From: Lentinus brumalis
Lineage: Eukaryota; Basidiomycota; Agaricomycetes; Polyporales; Polyporaceae
Reading direction: 5' to 3'
DNA: 64,000 nucleotides
NCBI GenBank assembly: GCA_001792895.1
Contig: MARA01000030.1
Coordinates: 470,025 to 534,024 of the forward strand
The notes under the pieces are model-generated. The model saw only the letters and a list, made by a program, of their open reading frames with translations, made no database searches and was not told the origin of the DNA. Positions 33,590 to 43,947 of the stretch are shown here, one piece after another (positions within the stretch are counted from its first letter, which is position 1; the number at the start of each line of letters is the position of its first letter). The position numbers and the translations under genes were made by a program.

Positions 33590-35010
33590 CCTCGTCGACT
33601 TGCACGCGCTCGCCACCCCCCTGCCCCGCCCTCGAGGTGCTGCCCGCTGCGCCCGGACCTCAAGAACGAGCTGTATGGCTCGTCCGGACGCGGGCGCAGC
33701 CAGACGCGTCGATGAGGAGCTCGAGGCGGCGTGAAAGCGTCGCCTCGAGCAAATCGTCGACTCGCGCGCGGTCGCCACACCCAGGCTGCCCTCGCAGTGC
33801 TGCCCGCCGCGCCCGAACCTCAAGAACGAGCTGTATGGCTCGTCCGGACGCGGGCGCAGCCAGACGCGTCGATGAGGAGCTCGAGGCGGCGTGAAAGCGT
33901 CGCCTCGAGCAAATCGTCGACTCGCCCGCAGTCGCCACACTCAGGCTGCCCTCGCAGTGCTGCCCGCCGCGCCCGAACCTCAAGAACGACCTGGATTCCC
34001 CGTCCGAACCCAGGCGCAGCCAGATAGGTCGACGACGAGCTCGAGGCGGCGTGAAAGCGTCACCTCGAGCAAATCGTCGACTCGCCCGCAGTCGCCACAC
34101 CGAGTCCGCCCTCGCAGTGCTGCCCGCCGTGCCCGCATCTCAAGAACGAGCAGCACGGCTCATCCAGACGCAGGCGCAGCCAGATAGGTCGACGACGAGC
34201 TCGAGGCGGCGTCGCCTCGAGCAAGTCGTCGACTCGCACGCAGTCGCCACACCCAGGCTGCCCTCGCAGTGCTGCCCGCCGCGCCCGAACCACAAGAACG
34301 ACCTGGATTCCCCGTCCGAACCCAGGCGCAGCCAGATAGGTCGACGACGAGCTCGAGGCGGCGTGAAAGCGTCGCCTCGAGCAAGTCGTCGACTCGCGCG
34401 CGGTCGCCACACCCCTGCCCCGCCCTCGCAGTGCTGCCCGCCGCGCCTGCATCTCAAGAACGAGCAGCACGGCTCACCCAGACGCAGGCGCAGCCAGATA
34501 GGTCGACGACGAGCTCGAGACGGCGTGAAAGCGTCGCCTCGAGCAAATCGTCGACTCGCCCGCAGTCGCCACACCGAGTCCGCCCTCGCAGTGCTGCCCG
34601 CCGTGCCCGCATCTCAAGAACGAGCAGCACGGCTCATCCAGACGCAGGCGCAGCCAGATAGGTCGACGACGAGCTCGAGACGGCGTGAAAGCGTCGCCTC
34701 GAGCAAATCGTCGACTCGCCCGCAGTCGCCACACCGAGTCCGCCCTCGCAGTGCTGCCCGCCGTGCCCGCATCTCAAGAATGGCCTGCGCGGGTTCTCGC
34801 GACACAGGAGCAGTCAAGCGCATTGACGAGGAGTCGAGGCGGGGTGATGGCCCTTGAACAAGTCGTCATCTAGCGCACACTCACCATGCCCTGCCCTGCT
34901 CGTGCCGCCCTCGAAGTACCCCATGCCGTGCTCACATCGCCGCAATGATGTGCACAGGTCGCCCGGACGCAGGAGCAGCCACACATGTCGACGAGTATAT
35001 GGAGAAGACA
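33590..35010. repeat. Minisatellite of about 160-bp units inside the Plavaka element
   Basis: The marker GTGCTGCCC recurs at 33638, 33798, 33958, 34118, 34269, 34431, 34591 and 34751, so most units are 160 bp, with one of 151 and one of 162. A ninth, degenerate unit extends to about 35000. Units are GC-rich and include CTCGAGGCGGCGTGAAAGCG and GTCGACTCGC segments. Because 160 is not a multiple of three, the many overlapping open frames here are by-products of composition and not a protein repeat. Confidence 0.93.
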
Positions 35011-35127
35011 CAACGGGGCTGGGCGGCCATCACACGCGGGGAGGCCCAGTAACTCCAATCTGTATAGTCGAAGTGAATGACTGCCATTGCATTTGCTGTT
35101 GTAACACATTCTGGCACCCTACTACGT

Positions 35128-36048
35128 CTATTTTGCTAAGGTAAGCTCCACTTCACCTGGGTCCGAAGTCGGCACTTCAAGACCCTTTGTATACAACCTG
35201 ATATAGCGAGCTTTTGTTCGAGGAGTGATTGGATGCTCGCATAATCTAGGATCTGTAAGCTCCTCCAAGTGGGCCAACTCCTCTTCAATGTCGTATTCCG
35301 TTACCGAAGATGCGGCAGATTCATCCAGGTCTGGCGTAGTGGCAGGGTGTTCTCCAGATTGAGCAATAGCCGGGGAGTTTTTGTATTGTGGTTCAGCCCC
35401 TCCAGCTCCTTCGCACTCATCACTAGGGGAATCATGAATGTGAATCCCAATGACCTCCGAAGACGCACATACCGGGATTTCTCTATGCCGCAGTGTGTCT
35501 CCGCTTCCTCCACCATCTCGCGCAACTCCACGACTGACCTCAGGACGTCACGGCATGACTCCCACACTTCCTCCGAGGTGAGCCGTGTGCCTCGGCTCAG
35601 CATCACACTTGCACGCGATGCAACCTTGGCGATATCCCGCAGATTTTGGCGCAGGACCTCCGCTTCGATAGGATACTGAACCTGTACCTGCTCCGCGGCA
35701 CATTTTTTGGACAGGAATGCAGCCATCAGATAGTCCGAGCTATCTGAGTGCATACGCTCTGTGTTCTCAATAGTCAGAAACATCAAGATGGTGTCGACAC
35801 CCTCACGTACCTTCAACCTGGACTTCCGACACCTCTGCATCCGAGTTCCTTGCGACCATTTCAAAGAAGTTGGCAACAGGAGAAGGAACCCGATCCGACT
35901 CAAGGGCATCTACTATGGTGTCAACCCAGGAATCTATGATGTCCATGGTCTGTGAGGGAGCATCGGGATCGCCGGCAAGGCAAAGTGTGTAAGCGCTAAT
36001 GGTATTCTGGGACACCGCATCCCGCTTCTTGCTACCTGCCACCACCAC
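35128..36048 (-). CDS. Transposon cargo: unrecognised 267-residue protein
   Basis: Three exons (36048-35811, 35743-35473, 35422-35128) with donors GTACGT and GTATGT sum to 804 nt, a whole number of codons. The product starts MVVAGSKKRDAVSQNTISAY and continues through helical segments (DIIDSWVDTIVDALESD, AEVLRQNLRDIAKVASRASV, DVLRSVVELREMVEEAETH). It ends with an acidic region (TEYDIEEELAHLEELTD) and TSDPGEVELTLAK. No motif, signal or membrane segment. It is transcribed divergently from the transposase, sharing a 380-bp interval. The function is unknown; a helper or accessory role in transposition is only a possibility. Confidence 0.75.
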
Positions 36049-36428
36049 AGAGTGCTATCTCTGCCACTGCTATGTCCTCTGTTCCTCCACACGCTATAGA
36101 ACGATTGTATACCATCATAAGTAAATTTATTGACAATGTACGACAGCGCAAAGAGACACCCGATGATATGCCAACCATGGCACAGGCGACAGATTGCACA
36201 GCAGCCTAATTAGGTACATCACTACAACCTTACCTTTCCGCCTTCTAACACTCCAGAGCTGTCAGTCTACACATGTACGATCTGGCATATAATGCACCCT
36301 ATGACTGGACAATAAATCACTCCCAAAAATATGAGGCCAGAACCACAGAGCTTGTCGTGTGCGGAAGTAGACGCCTCACCCACATCTCTTGCCAACACTC
36401 ATCACCACATCCCTTGCCGCTCTTACCA
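36049..36428. promoter_or_regulatory. Bidirectional promoter region between cargo gene and transposase
   Basis: The 380 bp between the divergent starts (36048 leftward, 36429 rightward) is AT-richer than its surroundings, with TATA-like stretches near 36284-36320. It must serve at least one of the two genes; no specific binding site is recognised. Confidence 0.45.
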
Positions 36429-39400
36429 ATGCTGCCCACTGATGAAGATCACATCTGCCCGGTCTGCGCTCGCACATTCATCACCAAGAAAGGCCGGAAT
36501 TCACATCTCACAACCGCACGGTCTTGCGCCTGGTATCGCAAGGGAAAACTGCGAGCTTCTGACAGTGAGGTCGAGGGAGGACCGCTTTCTGTGAGCCATG
36601 ATACTTTCTGGCCTCAATTGCCCCATCCTTCCTCCAGCGACATGGATGATACTCTGCCAGAGGATGTATTTGCCGACCTACCACCCGACGACCTCTTCCA
36701 TTTCATTCCCCTTGCCCCACCACCGTCGCTCTCCACTCACTTCGGTCCTACTCCATCCTCGTCCGCTGGTCCTCCAGAAGCTGGCCCTTCTTCACTTCGT
36801 GCTGCTCATCGAGTCCTGGATGATGATGACGACGCGCGTGCTGTCGACGAGAATGAGCATGCAGGTGTGGTGATTCGCATGAACCCCATTCTCCATGAGC
36901 GGTGGAAGGAGCACTTCCAGGAGGCTTCTCTGGATGATGATGTCGCCATGGCAGATTCTGACACAGGGCAGTCGTCAAGAAACCCATTCTACCCCTTTGC
37001 CTCTCAGCTCGACTGGCGCATTGCCCACTGGTTCGTAAAAGATCAACCTGGCCACAGCTCGTTTGATCGCTTTCTGAAGATCCCGGGGGTAAGCAAACCA
37101 CTCTTTATTGACTGCAGCAACTGACATGAATCTCGCAGGTTCAAGAGAGCCTAGGACTGTCCTTCGACTCTGTCCGTACCCTCCATGAGATGGTTGACTC
37201 CATCCCCGAACGTGCTGGGCGATGGTTTGTCAAGAAACTCAGCTTCCAGGACCGTCCTGAAGAGGAGTACACCGTTCGTCATCGCGATGTCCTGGCTGCC
37301 ATACAAGCTCTCTGGGGTGATCCGACGCTCGCGAAGTACTTGGTCTACCGGCCAAAGCGGGTCTTTTCCGACCAAACGAGGAGGACGAGGATTTATTCGG
37401 AGATGTGGACAGGAATATGGTGGCACGCAATCCAGGTACGCTCTCAGTCTCTATCAAACCGACGCAGTACCCTGAGACATGACATCTCAGAGTCTCTTGC
37501 CCCCTGGTGCTACGGTTGCCCCCGTCATCATTGCCACAGACAAGACGCAGCTCACACAGTTCAGCGGCGGCAAGGCCGCGTACCCCGTCTACCTGACGTT
37601 AGGGAATATCCCCAAAGCTGTTCGTCGCAAACCGAGCATGCATCCTTGTGTGCTGCTTGGATACCTCTCCGTCGACAAAGTAGGCAAGGAGAAGCTCACC
37701 CAACGAGAGAAGCGAGCCCGCACCCAACGCCTCTTCCACGAGTCCATGCGTATGATACTCGAACCCCTGCGAGAGGCCGGAGCGAAAGGAGTGGAGATGG
37801 TCGGTGGTGATGGTGCAGTCCGTCGAGTATATCCCATTCTTGCCGCTTATGTCGCCGACTACCCCGAGCAATGCCTTGTGTCTTGCTCGAAGTACGGCAC
37901 CTGTCCCAAGTGTCGCTGCCCAGCCGATGAACTCCAGTCCGCTACGCCAGCCGCCGAACGCACCCAGAAGTGGACGGAGGAGGTGATCGGTGCTACAAAA
38001 GCCGAAGCGGAGACCATTCCCCAGTTCTATCAGATGTGCATGGACCAACAGGTCTCCGGTGGTGTCTATCGTCCGTTCTGGGCTGGCTTTCCCCACACTG
38101 ATATCCACAATGCCATGACTCCTGATGTCCTTCACCAGCTCTACCAGGGTGTCCTCAAGCACCTGGTGAATTGGTGCACGCGCATCATGACCGAGGACGA
38201 GCTCGATCGCCGTGTGCGTGCCCTGCCGCCTGGCTATGGTGTGCGTCACTTCAAGAACGGGATCTCCGCGCTTTCTCAGATCTCCGGCGCGGAGCGCAAG
38301 CACATGGGGAAGATTCTGCTCGGCTGTCTAGTCGGTGTTCTACCCCGACAGGGAATCCTCGCATGCCGTGCCATTCTCGACTTCATCTATCTTGCTCAGT
38401 ACTCTACGCACGACGACATAACTTTGGGGTACATGGAAGACGCGCTGAAAACTTGGCACCAGAACAAGAGCTACTTCATCGCAACCACAGTGCGCTCTGA
38501 CCTCAACATCCCAAAGTTCCACTCCCTCCTCCATTATGTCCGCTCCATCCGCATGCTTGGCACAACCGACAACTACAACACCGAGATGTTCGAGCGCCTC
38601 CACATCGACTTTGCCAAGTCAGGATGGCGTGCATCCAACCACAAGGATGCCTTCCCCCAGATGGTCACCTGGTTGTCGCGACAGGAGAAGATGGCCTCTT
38701 TTGAGAGCTATGTCTACTGGCTTGACACATCTTTGGCGCCGACCTCGCGGCAGAAACGCCCTCTTGCACTCCCCAACTACCCTACGCAGCCCCGAAAGCT
38801 CCTGTCGCTCATTGAGCAGCAACACAACGCCCCGCACTTCTCTCAACACCTCAGGGAGTACCTGAACACCTTTATTTACCCCCGCACATCGAACCGTCTC
38901 GCCGCACTCCATACCCTTCCCTTCCGCGACCTCGACGTCTATCATACTTTCAAGTTCAATCTGTCTGCCCTGGACGACGAGCAGGAAGAGGCCGACACAG
39001 TCAAAGCCATACCTGCAACGAAGACGCATCCTGGACGCTTTGACACTGTAGTTGTACTTCACAGTGACGCGGCTGAGAGCACTGGTCTACAAGGTGAGCT
39101 GCCCTGCGTCAACTGGTGCTGTCTGCGCCTGCTCACTTGTTGTCCACAGGGACACGTATTGGCCGGTTGAGAGTGATCTTCAAGCTTCCTGAGATCACGC
39201 TTGCAGGCGAGGCACCTTCAACATGGAGCCGCACCCCTCTGGCATATGTTGAGTGGTTCACGCCGCTTCGATCTGCAGCGGAGCCACATCATAACATGTA
39301 TTCTATTCGTCCACAACTCCGTGCTGACAAATCTAGAGCAGGAGCGGTGGTACCGTTGACACATATCCGACAGAGTTGTATGTTGTTTCCAGGGTTTGGA

Positions 39401-39505
39401 CGGCATTGTGACCCTTCATGGACGACAGATAATGTTCTGGACAAGTGCAATCAGTTTTATGTTAGTAACTGGTCAAGCTTGTACTCATATCAGACTATAT
39501 GGTAG
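36429..39505 (+). CDS. Plavaka-family transposase
   Basis: Exons 36429-37088, 37139-37435, 37491-39093 and 39150-39505 sum to 2,916 nt (971 residues) with perfect GT-AG introns. The N-terminus is a C2H2-like finger, ICPVCARTFITKKGRNSHL followed by TTARSCAWY. The body has the family blocks SSFDRFLKIPG, RIYSEMWTGIWWHAIQ, IIATDKTQLTQFSGG, YPVYLTLGNIPKAVRRKPS, YPILAAYVADYPEQCLVSC, CPKCRCP, FPHTDIHNAMTPDVLHQLYQG and DNYNTEMFERLHIDFAK. The C-terminus ends CMLFPGFGRHCDPSW and YSYQTIW. Conserved Asp/Glu blocks fit an RNase H-fold DDE nuclease, though I do not assign the triad. The gene looks intact and lies 165 bp from the right terminal repeat. Confidence 0.92.
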
Positions 39506-39658
39506 CCTAGGAATGCGATGGATTCATTTGATCGCCTTAGTGCCCCTAAGTAAGCCTCGCACTTGGCGGGAAGTCTCCGCCAGCCTGGAGCAACCCAGGA
39601 CGCTCGCAGACTGTTCAGGACTTGTGGCTGTACCACAGAGCGCCTCAGCGCCAAGGTG

Positions 39659-39670
39659 TTTTTCCTGATG
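39659..39670 (-). repeat. Right terminal inverted repeat of the Plavaka element
   Basis: TTTTTCCTGATG, exact reverse complement of 27087-27098; the duplicated GA follows at 39671-39672, after which the Gypsy integrase frame resumes. Confidence 0.9.
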
Positions 39671-39672
39671 GA

Positions 39673-40888
39673 GTTCATAGGCAAGGTTGCCAACTCGGCG
39701 TACCACTGGATAGGGACCTGCGTACCTGTCCACCAACTTCCGAGGCATTCCTGTGACTCGCAGGTTGCGAGTGTCCAGCCACACCTTCTGACCTGGCTCA
39801 AAGACCGGAGCGTCTCGAGCATGCTGGTCAAAGTGTGCCTTCATGCGTTCCGCAGTGAGCGTCAAGGCTGCAGTCGCATCCTCCCGGGCCCGTCGGAGTT
39901 CCTCGCGACGACTGTCCGCTGCAGGAACCTCAGTGGGTAGCATTGGGATGTGGAACTGTGGCTCAAACCCATAGAGCAGGTAGAAGGGTGAATACCCCGT
40001 GGAGGAGTGGACATGAGAGTTGAACGCAAACTCTGCAATGGGCAACCACTGCGCCCAGTCGTCTCGGCGGCGTGAGCAGAACATCCGCAAGTAGGCTTCC
40101 ACCTCCTGGTTCCACCTCTCTGACTGTCCGTCGGTCTGGGGGTGGTATGCAGTGGACAGTGCACTCTCAATGCCGAGACCCTTAAGAATGGCACGGAAGA
40201 GCTTGCTGGCGAACTGGGGGCCACGGTCGGAGATGATCTTTCGTGGTAGTCCATGGAGGCGGAAATACTCCCGTATGAAGTTGTTCGCCGCACCCTCGGC
40301 ATCGATCTCGTCTCGACATGGAATGAGATGCACTAGCTTCGCATGCCGGTCCGCAATGAGCTGCAGCGCATTGTACCCATCAACCTCTGGTAGGCCGGTG
40401 ATGAAGTCACAGGTCACAACCTGACCAGGGCCGTCTGGGATCTCGTTTGGCTGCAGCTGACCGTGCCGTTTGCCATGGATTGGCTTGCCTCGTCGACAGG
40501 TGTCACAGGTCTCAACATAGTTTTTGATGAACTGTGTCATACCCGGCCACCAGTAGTTGCGGCTTACTAGCTCAATGGTCTTCCACTGGCCTGGGTGCCC
40601 AGCGGGTGGTAGGTCGTGGTGCGGGCGAACAATGTCTGCCCGTAGTGCGTGATCGTTGGGGACGTAGACCTTGCCTCGATAGAGGAGAAGACCTTGCTCG
40701 ATGTTCCAGTCCACCAGATCATTCTGCAGCCGTGCTGGCCCGAGTTGTTCCACCTTGCGCAGTGCCTCTGCCACCTCTTTCTCGCGGTCTCCACACTCTC
40801 GGATCCGACGCAGAAGTGACTTCTCCGGTACAAGGGCCAGATGTCCACGTCTAGCAGCCAGAGAGCGGAAGTGACTAGGCTGTAGCAC
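39673..40888 (-). CDS. Gypsy integrase, 5' part (split by the Plavaka insertion)
   Basis: The minus-strand frame carries the integrase zinc-binding HHCC module (HDLPPAGH ... CDTCRRGK) and the DDE core. TCDFITGLP contains the first Asp, IISDRGPQFASKLF the second, and HPQTDGQSERWNQEVE the Glu. The C-terminal segment KVWLDTRNLRVTGMPRKLVDRY-AGPYPV follows. The frame then runs into the transposon end after GNLAYEL. The chromodomain end lies at 27084-26776. Integrase joins element cDNA into host chromosomes. The domain itself is intact up to the insertion point. Confidence 0.93.
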
Positions 40889-43117
40889 CGTGCGCCTTGG
40901 TTGTCATCTGCGTCATCTCGCTGGTGGTCAGGGCGACGGGATAGTGCATCTGCTCGACCGTTAGATGTGCCCGGTTTGTGTGTGATGACGAAGTCAAAAC
41001 GAGAGAGGTAGAGAGCCCATCGAGCCTGCCGTCTGGTGAGGTTCTGCGCCGTACGCCAGTATTCAAGATTCTTGTGATCTGACTGAATCTCGAATGTACT
41101 GGGCAGTCCTTCGAGGTAGTGGCGCCACGCCTGGAGGGCACGAATGATTGCGAGCATCTCTTTGTCATAGATCTCGTAGTTGCGCTCAGCATCATTCATG
41201 GATTCGGAGTGGAAGGCGATCGGGTGCCACTTTCCATCCTCCCCCTCCTGCGACAGCACCGCTCCTGTGGCAAACCCAGAGGCGTCGACTTCCACCGTGT
41301 GGGACGATCCGGGTCGTAGATGCGGAGTACGGGACTTGTCAGGAAGCACTGCTTCAGCTCCTCAAATGCCCGCTGCTCCTCCTCTCCCCATTGCCAAGGG
41401 ACATTGCCGGTCAGCCTGTCTAGAGGCTTGCAGATGGCGCTGAAGTTCCGGATGAAGCGACGATAGAAGTTCGCAAAGCCGCGAAACTTCCTGATGTCTG
41501 ACACATTGCGGGGAACTGGCCAGTCTGCGATGCCCTTGACCTTCACCGGGTCCATCTCGACCTGGTTCTGGACACGAACATCCCGAGGTACTCCACTTTG
41601 GTCTGCTCGAATTCGCACTTCTCTGGTTACAGAACAGGTCATGCTCCTTCAGACGCTTCAGGACCTCTCGGACAAGGGTGCGATGTTCAGCAAGGTCATT
41701 CGTAAAGATGAGGATGTCGTCGAGATAGACGGTGACCTTGCCAAGAACATGAGGTCCTTGAAGATGTCGTTCATGAATGCAGAGAAGGTGCTGGGGGAGT
41801 TGGCCAGACCAAAGAACATGACTGTGGGCTCATAGAGTCCCCGGTTGGTCACGAAGGCCGCTTTCCACTCGTCGCCTGTCTTTATGCGAACGTTGTTGTA
41901 CCCCCAGCGAATGTCGAGCTTCGTGAAGTACTTGGCCTTCTTGAGTCGATCCATCAGTTCCGAAACCAGCGGCAGCGGGTAACGGTTCTTAATGGTGATG
42001 TCATTCAGCCTCCGATAGTCCTGCACAGGGCACAGGGCGAAGACTGCCATCCTTCTTTTTGACGAAGAAGAAGGGGGAGGACATCGGTGACTTCGACTCA
42101 CGAATGTAACCCTTGGCCAGGTTCTCTTCAAGAAACTTATCAAGCTCGACTTGCTCGTTCGGGGATAGAGGGTACACCTTGGAGTGGAACATCTTGGCAT
42201 CGGGAACCAGCTCGATAGCATGATCATAGGGGCGATGGTTGGGCAACCGTTCTGACGCCTCCTTTGAAAACACACTAAGGTACTCATGGTAGTGTTCCGG
42301 CACCAGTTGTTCGATAGGACGAGCTGGCCCCCGTTTCTGGTACTCCTGTTCCGCGAGCTCCTGGGAATAGGTATGGCTCGCAGAGACAAAGAGTTGAGGA
42401 GCGCCTTGTAGGCTGCGCCCCTCCATCCAGGCATCCAGAAGGGTTTGCTCAGATCCATCCCACTCCTCCTCATTCGGCAATGGTGGCTCATTAATGTCCT
42501 CCACCTCTTCGACCATCACCGCTGCACACACCCTGCCAATCTTCTTGGCTTCCGGACCCGATCTGAACGTAACGCGCCGTGAGCCTGACCTCCGTATCAC
42601 GCGTCACAGTTGCAGCAGGTTCCGGTGCCTTCTTACTAGCATGGCATGTTGAAGGGCAGCGGGATAGGCGCAGCGAGCCACGTTCCCAGTCAATCTCCGG
42701 ATTGTGCTCGCGCAGCCAGTCAAGGCCGATGATCACATCCTCGTCACCTACGTCTGTCACCATAAACACCACCTGCTCCTGGTGGTCCCCGATCGTCATC
42801 CCTAGCACGGCTACCTCTGCAATCGTGCCATCGCGGTTCTCTGTACCGTCGATGTTGTATAAACGGATGGGGGATGCTAGCTTCCGCGTAGCAACACGGT
42901 TCTCCTCCACAAACCGTCGATGCAAAAACTTTGTAGTGGCCCCACTGTCAACCATGGCCACCACATCCTTCTCTCGCCGCTTGCCGCTCAGTCGTACTGG
43001 GATGTGGAAGTGTTGTCCATCATGATTGAGCTCATAAATAAACGACGATCCCAGTACAGCATAACGACTATTGGTACATGAGCGTGCGCGCGCGGCATCT
43101 AGCGCAGCTCGAATCAA
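40889..43117 (-). pseudogene. Gypsy pol: protease, reverse transcriptase, RNase H, with frame breaks
   Basis: Protease comes first (MVDSGATTKFL; VIIGLDWLREHNPEIDW). RT shows [85 protein letters not shown] and the catalytic VYLDDILIF. The RNase H of the element has EVDASGFATGAVLSQEG, YEIYDKEMLAI, QSDHKNLEYW and KPGTSNGRADALSRRPD. These pieces lie in different frames: a 7-bp tandem duplication (42024-42037) breaks the RT, and single-base deficits occur near 41752, 41626, 41570, 41301 and 40889. All catalytic motifs survive, so the protein sequence itself is not eroded. Confidence 0.9.
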
Positions 43118-43947
43118 AAACCCTCCTTCTCCTTCATCGTCGTCAGCGTGGCAATGCGCTCCTCCAGTGCCTTGAGCTGCAACTGAAGGGCGACCACCTC
43201 ATCCGACGTCGTGGAGGATGATGAGGAGGCTGCGGCGCGTTGACCGCCTTTCCTCTCCGGGCATTGGGCGGCCCTGTGACCATTTCGTCCGCAGACGAAG
43301 CAACCGGTGGGACCGGAGGTAGGAGGACGTTCCTTATTCGCAGCTACCTTCTCGCCGCGTTTTGGGAACTTCCCGGTGCGAGGTCGCTCCTCTGACCGTC
43401 GTGCCAGGTGCTGGTCCATCTGCAAGGCAACCGTCTGCATCTTGACAAGGGTAGAGATGTCGTGAGCAGTGGTGGCGAACTCGTCCTTGATGCGATAGGG
43501 GAGTCCTTCACGATAGCGCTCGCGCTTGTCGTCATCGGAGAACCCAGTCCGAGCAGCCACCGCATTGAACTCAGCAGTGTACTCCTTGACCGTGCCAAGC
43601 CTGTGCGAAGCCTTGCAAAGCTTGACCAGCTCAGCAGTGGCTGCCTCCTTGTCATCTACGGCGCAGAAGTGGGCCTTGAACGCATCTTCGAATGCAGCGA
43701 CATCCGCCCAAGGAGTAGTTGTGGCTGCCGTGATGATATGCGGCCCGGCCCAGCTTGCAGCATCACCTGTGAGGCGGTTCAAGACGACCATCCAGATCAG
43801 GTTCGCGCCTACTCCTGCCCTGGTGGCAACTCCGTGATAGGCTGTGGCGCTGCTGATGAAGGTGAGGCCTTCCTGAGCATTCTTGCCATCGTACTCTCGA
43901 GGCAGTAGAACCGGCAGGAGCTTGGTGACGTCAAAAGGAGCCGTCAT
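43114..43947 (-). CDS. Gypsy gag (capsid and zinc knuckle)
   Basis: From ATG 43947 (MTAPFDVTKLLPVLLPREYDG) the product has the Ty3-type capsid core (DVAAFEDAFKAHFCAVDDKE; GTVKEYTAEFNAVAARTGF) and one CCHC knuckle, CFVCGRNGHRAAQC. It ends at TGA 43116-43114. The same frame is open for a further 194 codons or more upstream (to beyond 44529), Pro/Ser-rich and without an ATG, so gag probably starts farther right. Pol begins in the -1 frame overlapping the stop at a T5 run (A5 at 43116-43120 on the plus strand), consistent with either programmed -1 frameshifting or a missing base. Confidence 0.9.
   Translation of the reverse strand: MTAPFDVTKLLPVLLPREYDGKNAQEGLTFISSATAYHGVATRAGVGANLIWMVVLNRLTGDAASWAGPHIITAATTTPWADVAAFEDAFKAHFCAVDDKEAATAELVKLCKASHRLGTVKEYTAEFNAVAARTGFSDDDKRERYREGLPYRIKDEFATTAHDISTLVKMQTVALQMDQHLARRSEERPRTGKFPKRGEKVAANKERPPTSGPTGCFVCGRNGHRAAQCPERKGGQRAAASSSSSTTSDEVVALQLQLKALEERIATLTTMKEKEGF

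Larger units (their letters stand above)
27087..39670 (+). mobile_element. Plavaka-type DNA transposon with TET/JBP cargo, nested in the Gypsy
   Basis: The 12,584-bp element is defined by perfect 12-bp terminal inverted repeats CATCAGGAAAAA (27087-27098) and TTTTTCCTGATG (39659-39670), and by a 2-bp duplication GA at 27085-27086 and 39671-39672. Removing it and one GA rejoins the Gypsy integrase codons as ...AYEL-RLPKDLPIHPVFH. It holds a plus-strand Plavaka transposase next to its right end and, on the minus strand, a DUF6532-like gene, a TET/JBP dioxygenase gene and a small unknown gene, plus a minisatellite. Published work places TET/JBP expansions in basidiomycetes together with KDZ/Plavaka-type transposases. 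Confidence 0.93.

Noticed and set aside
33523..34857. Many overlapping frames on both strands encoding Ser/Arg/Ala repeats
   Set aside because: They arise from the 160-bp minisatellite; the unit is not a multiple of three, so each unit shifts frame and no single product is maintained.
33590..35010. CRISPR-like array
   Set aside because: Units are contiguous 160-bp tandem repeats without short repeats separated by unique spacers, and the genome is eukaryotic.
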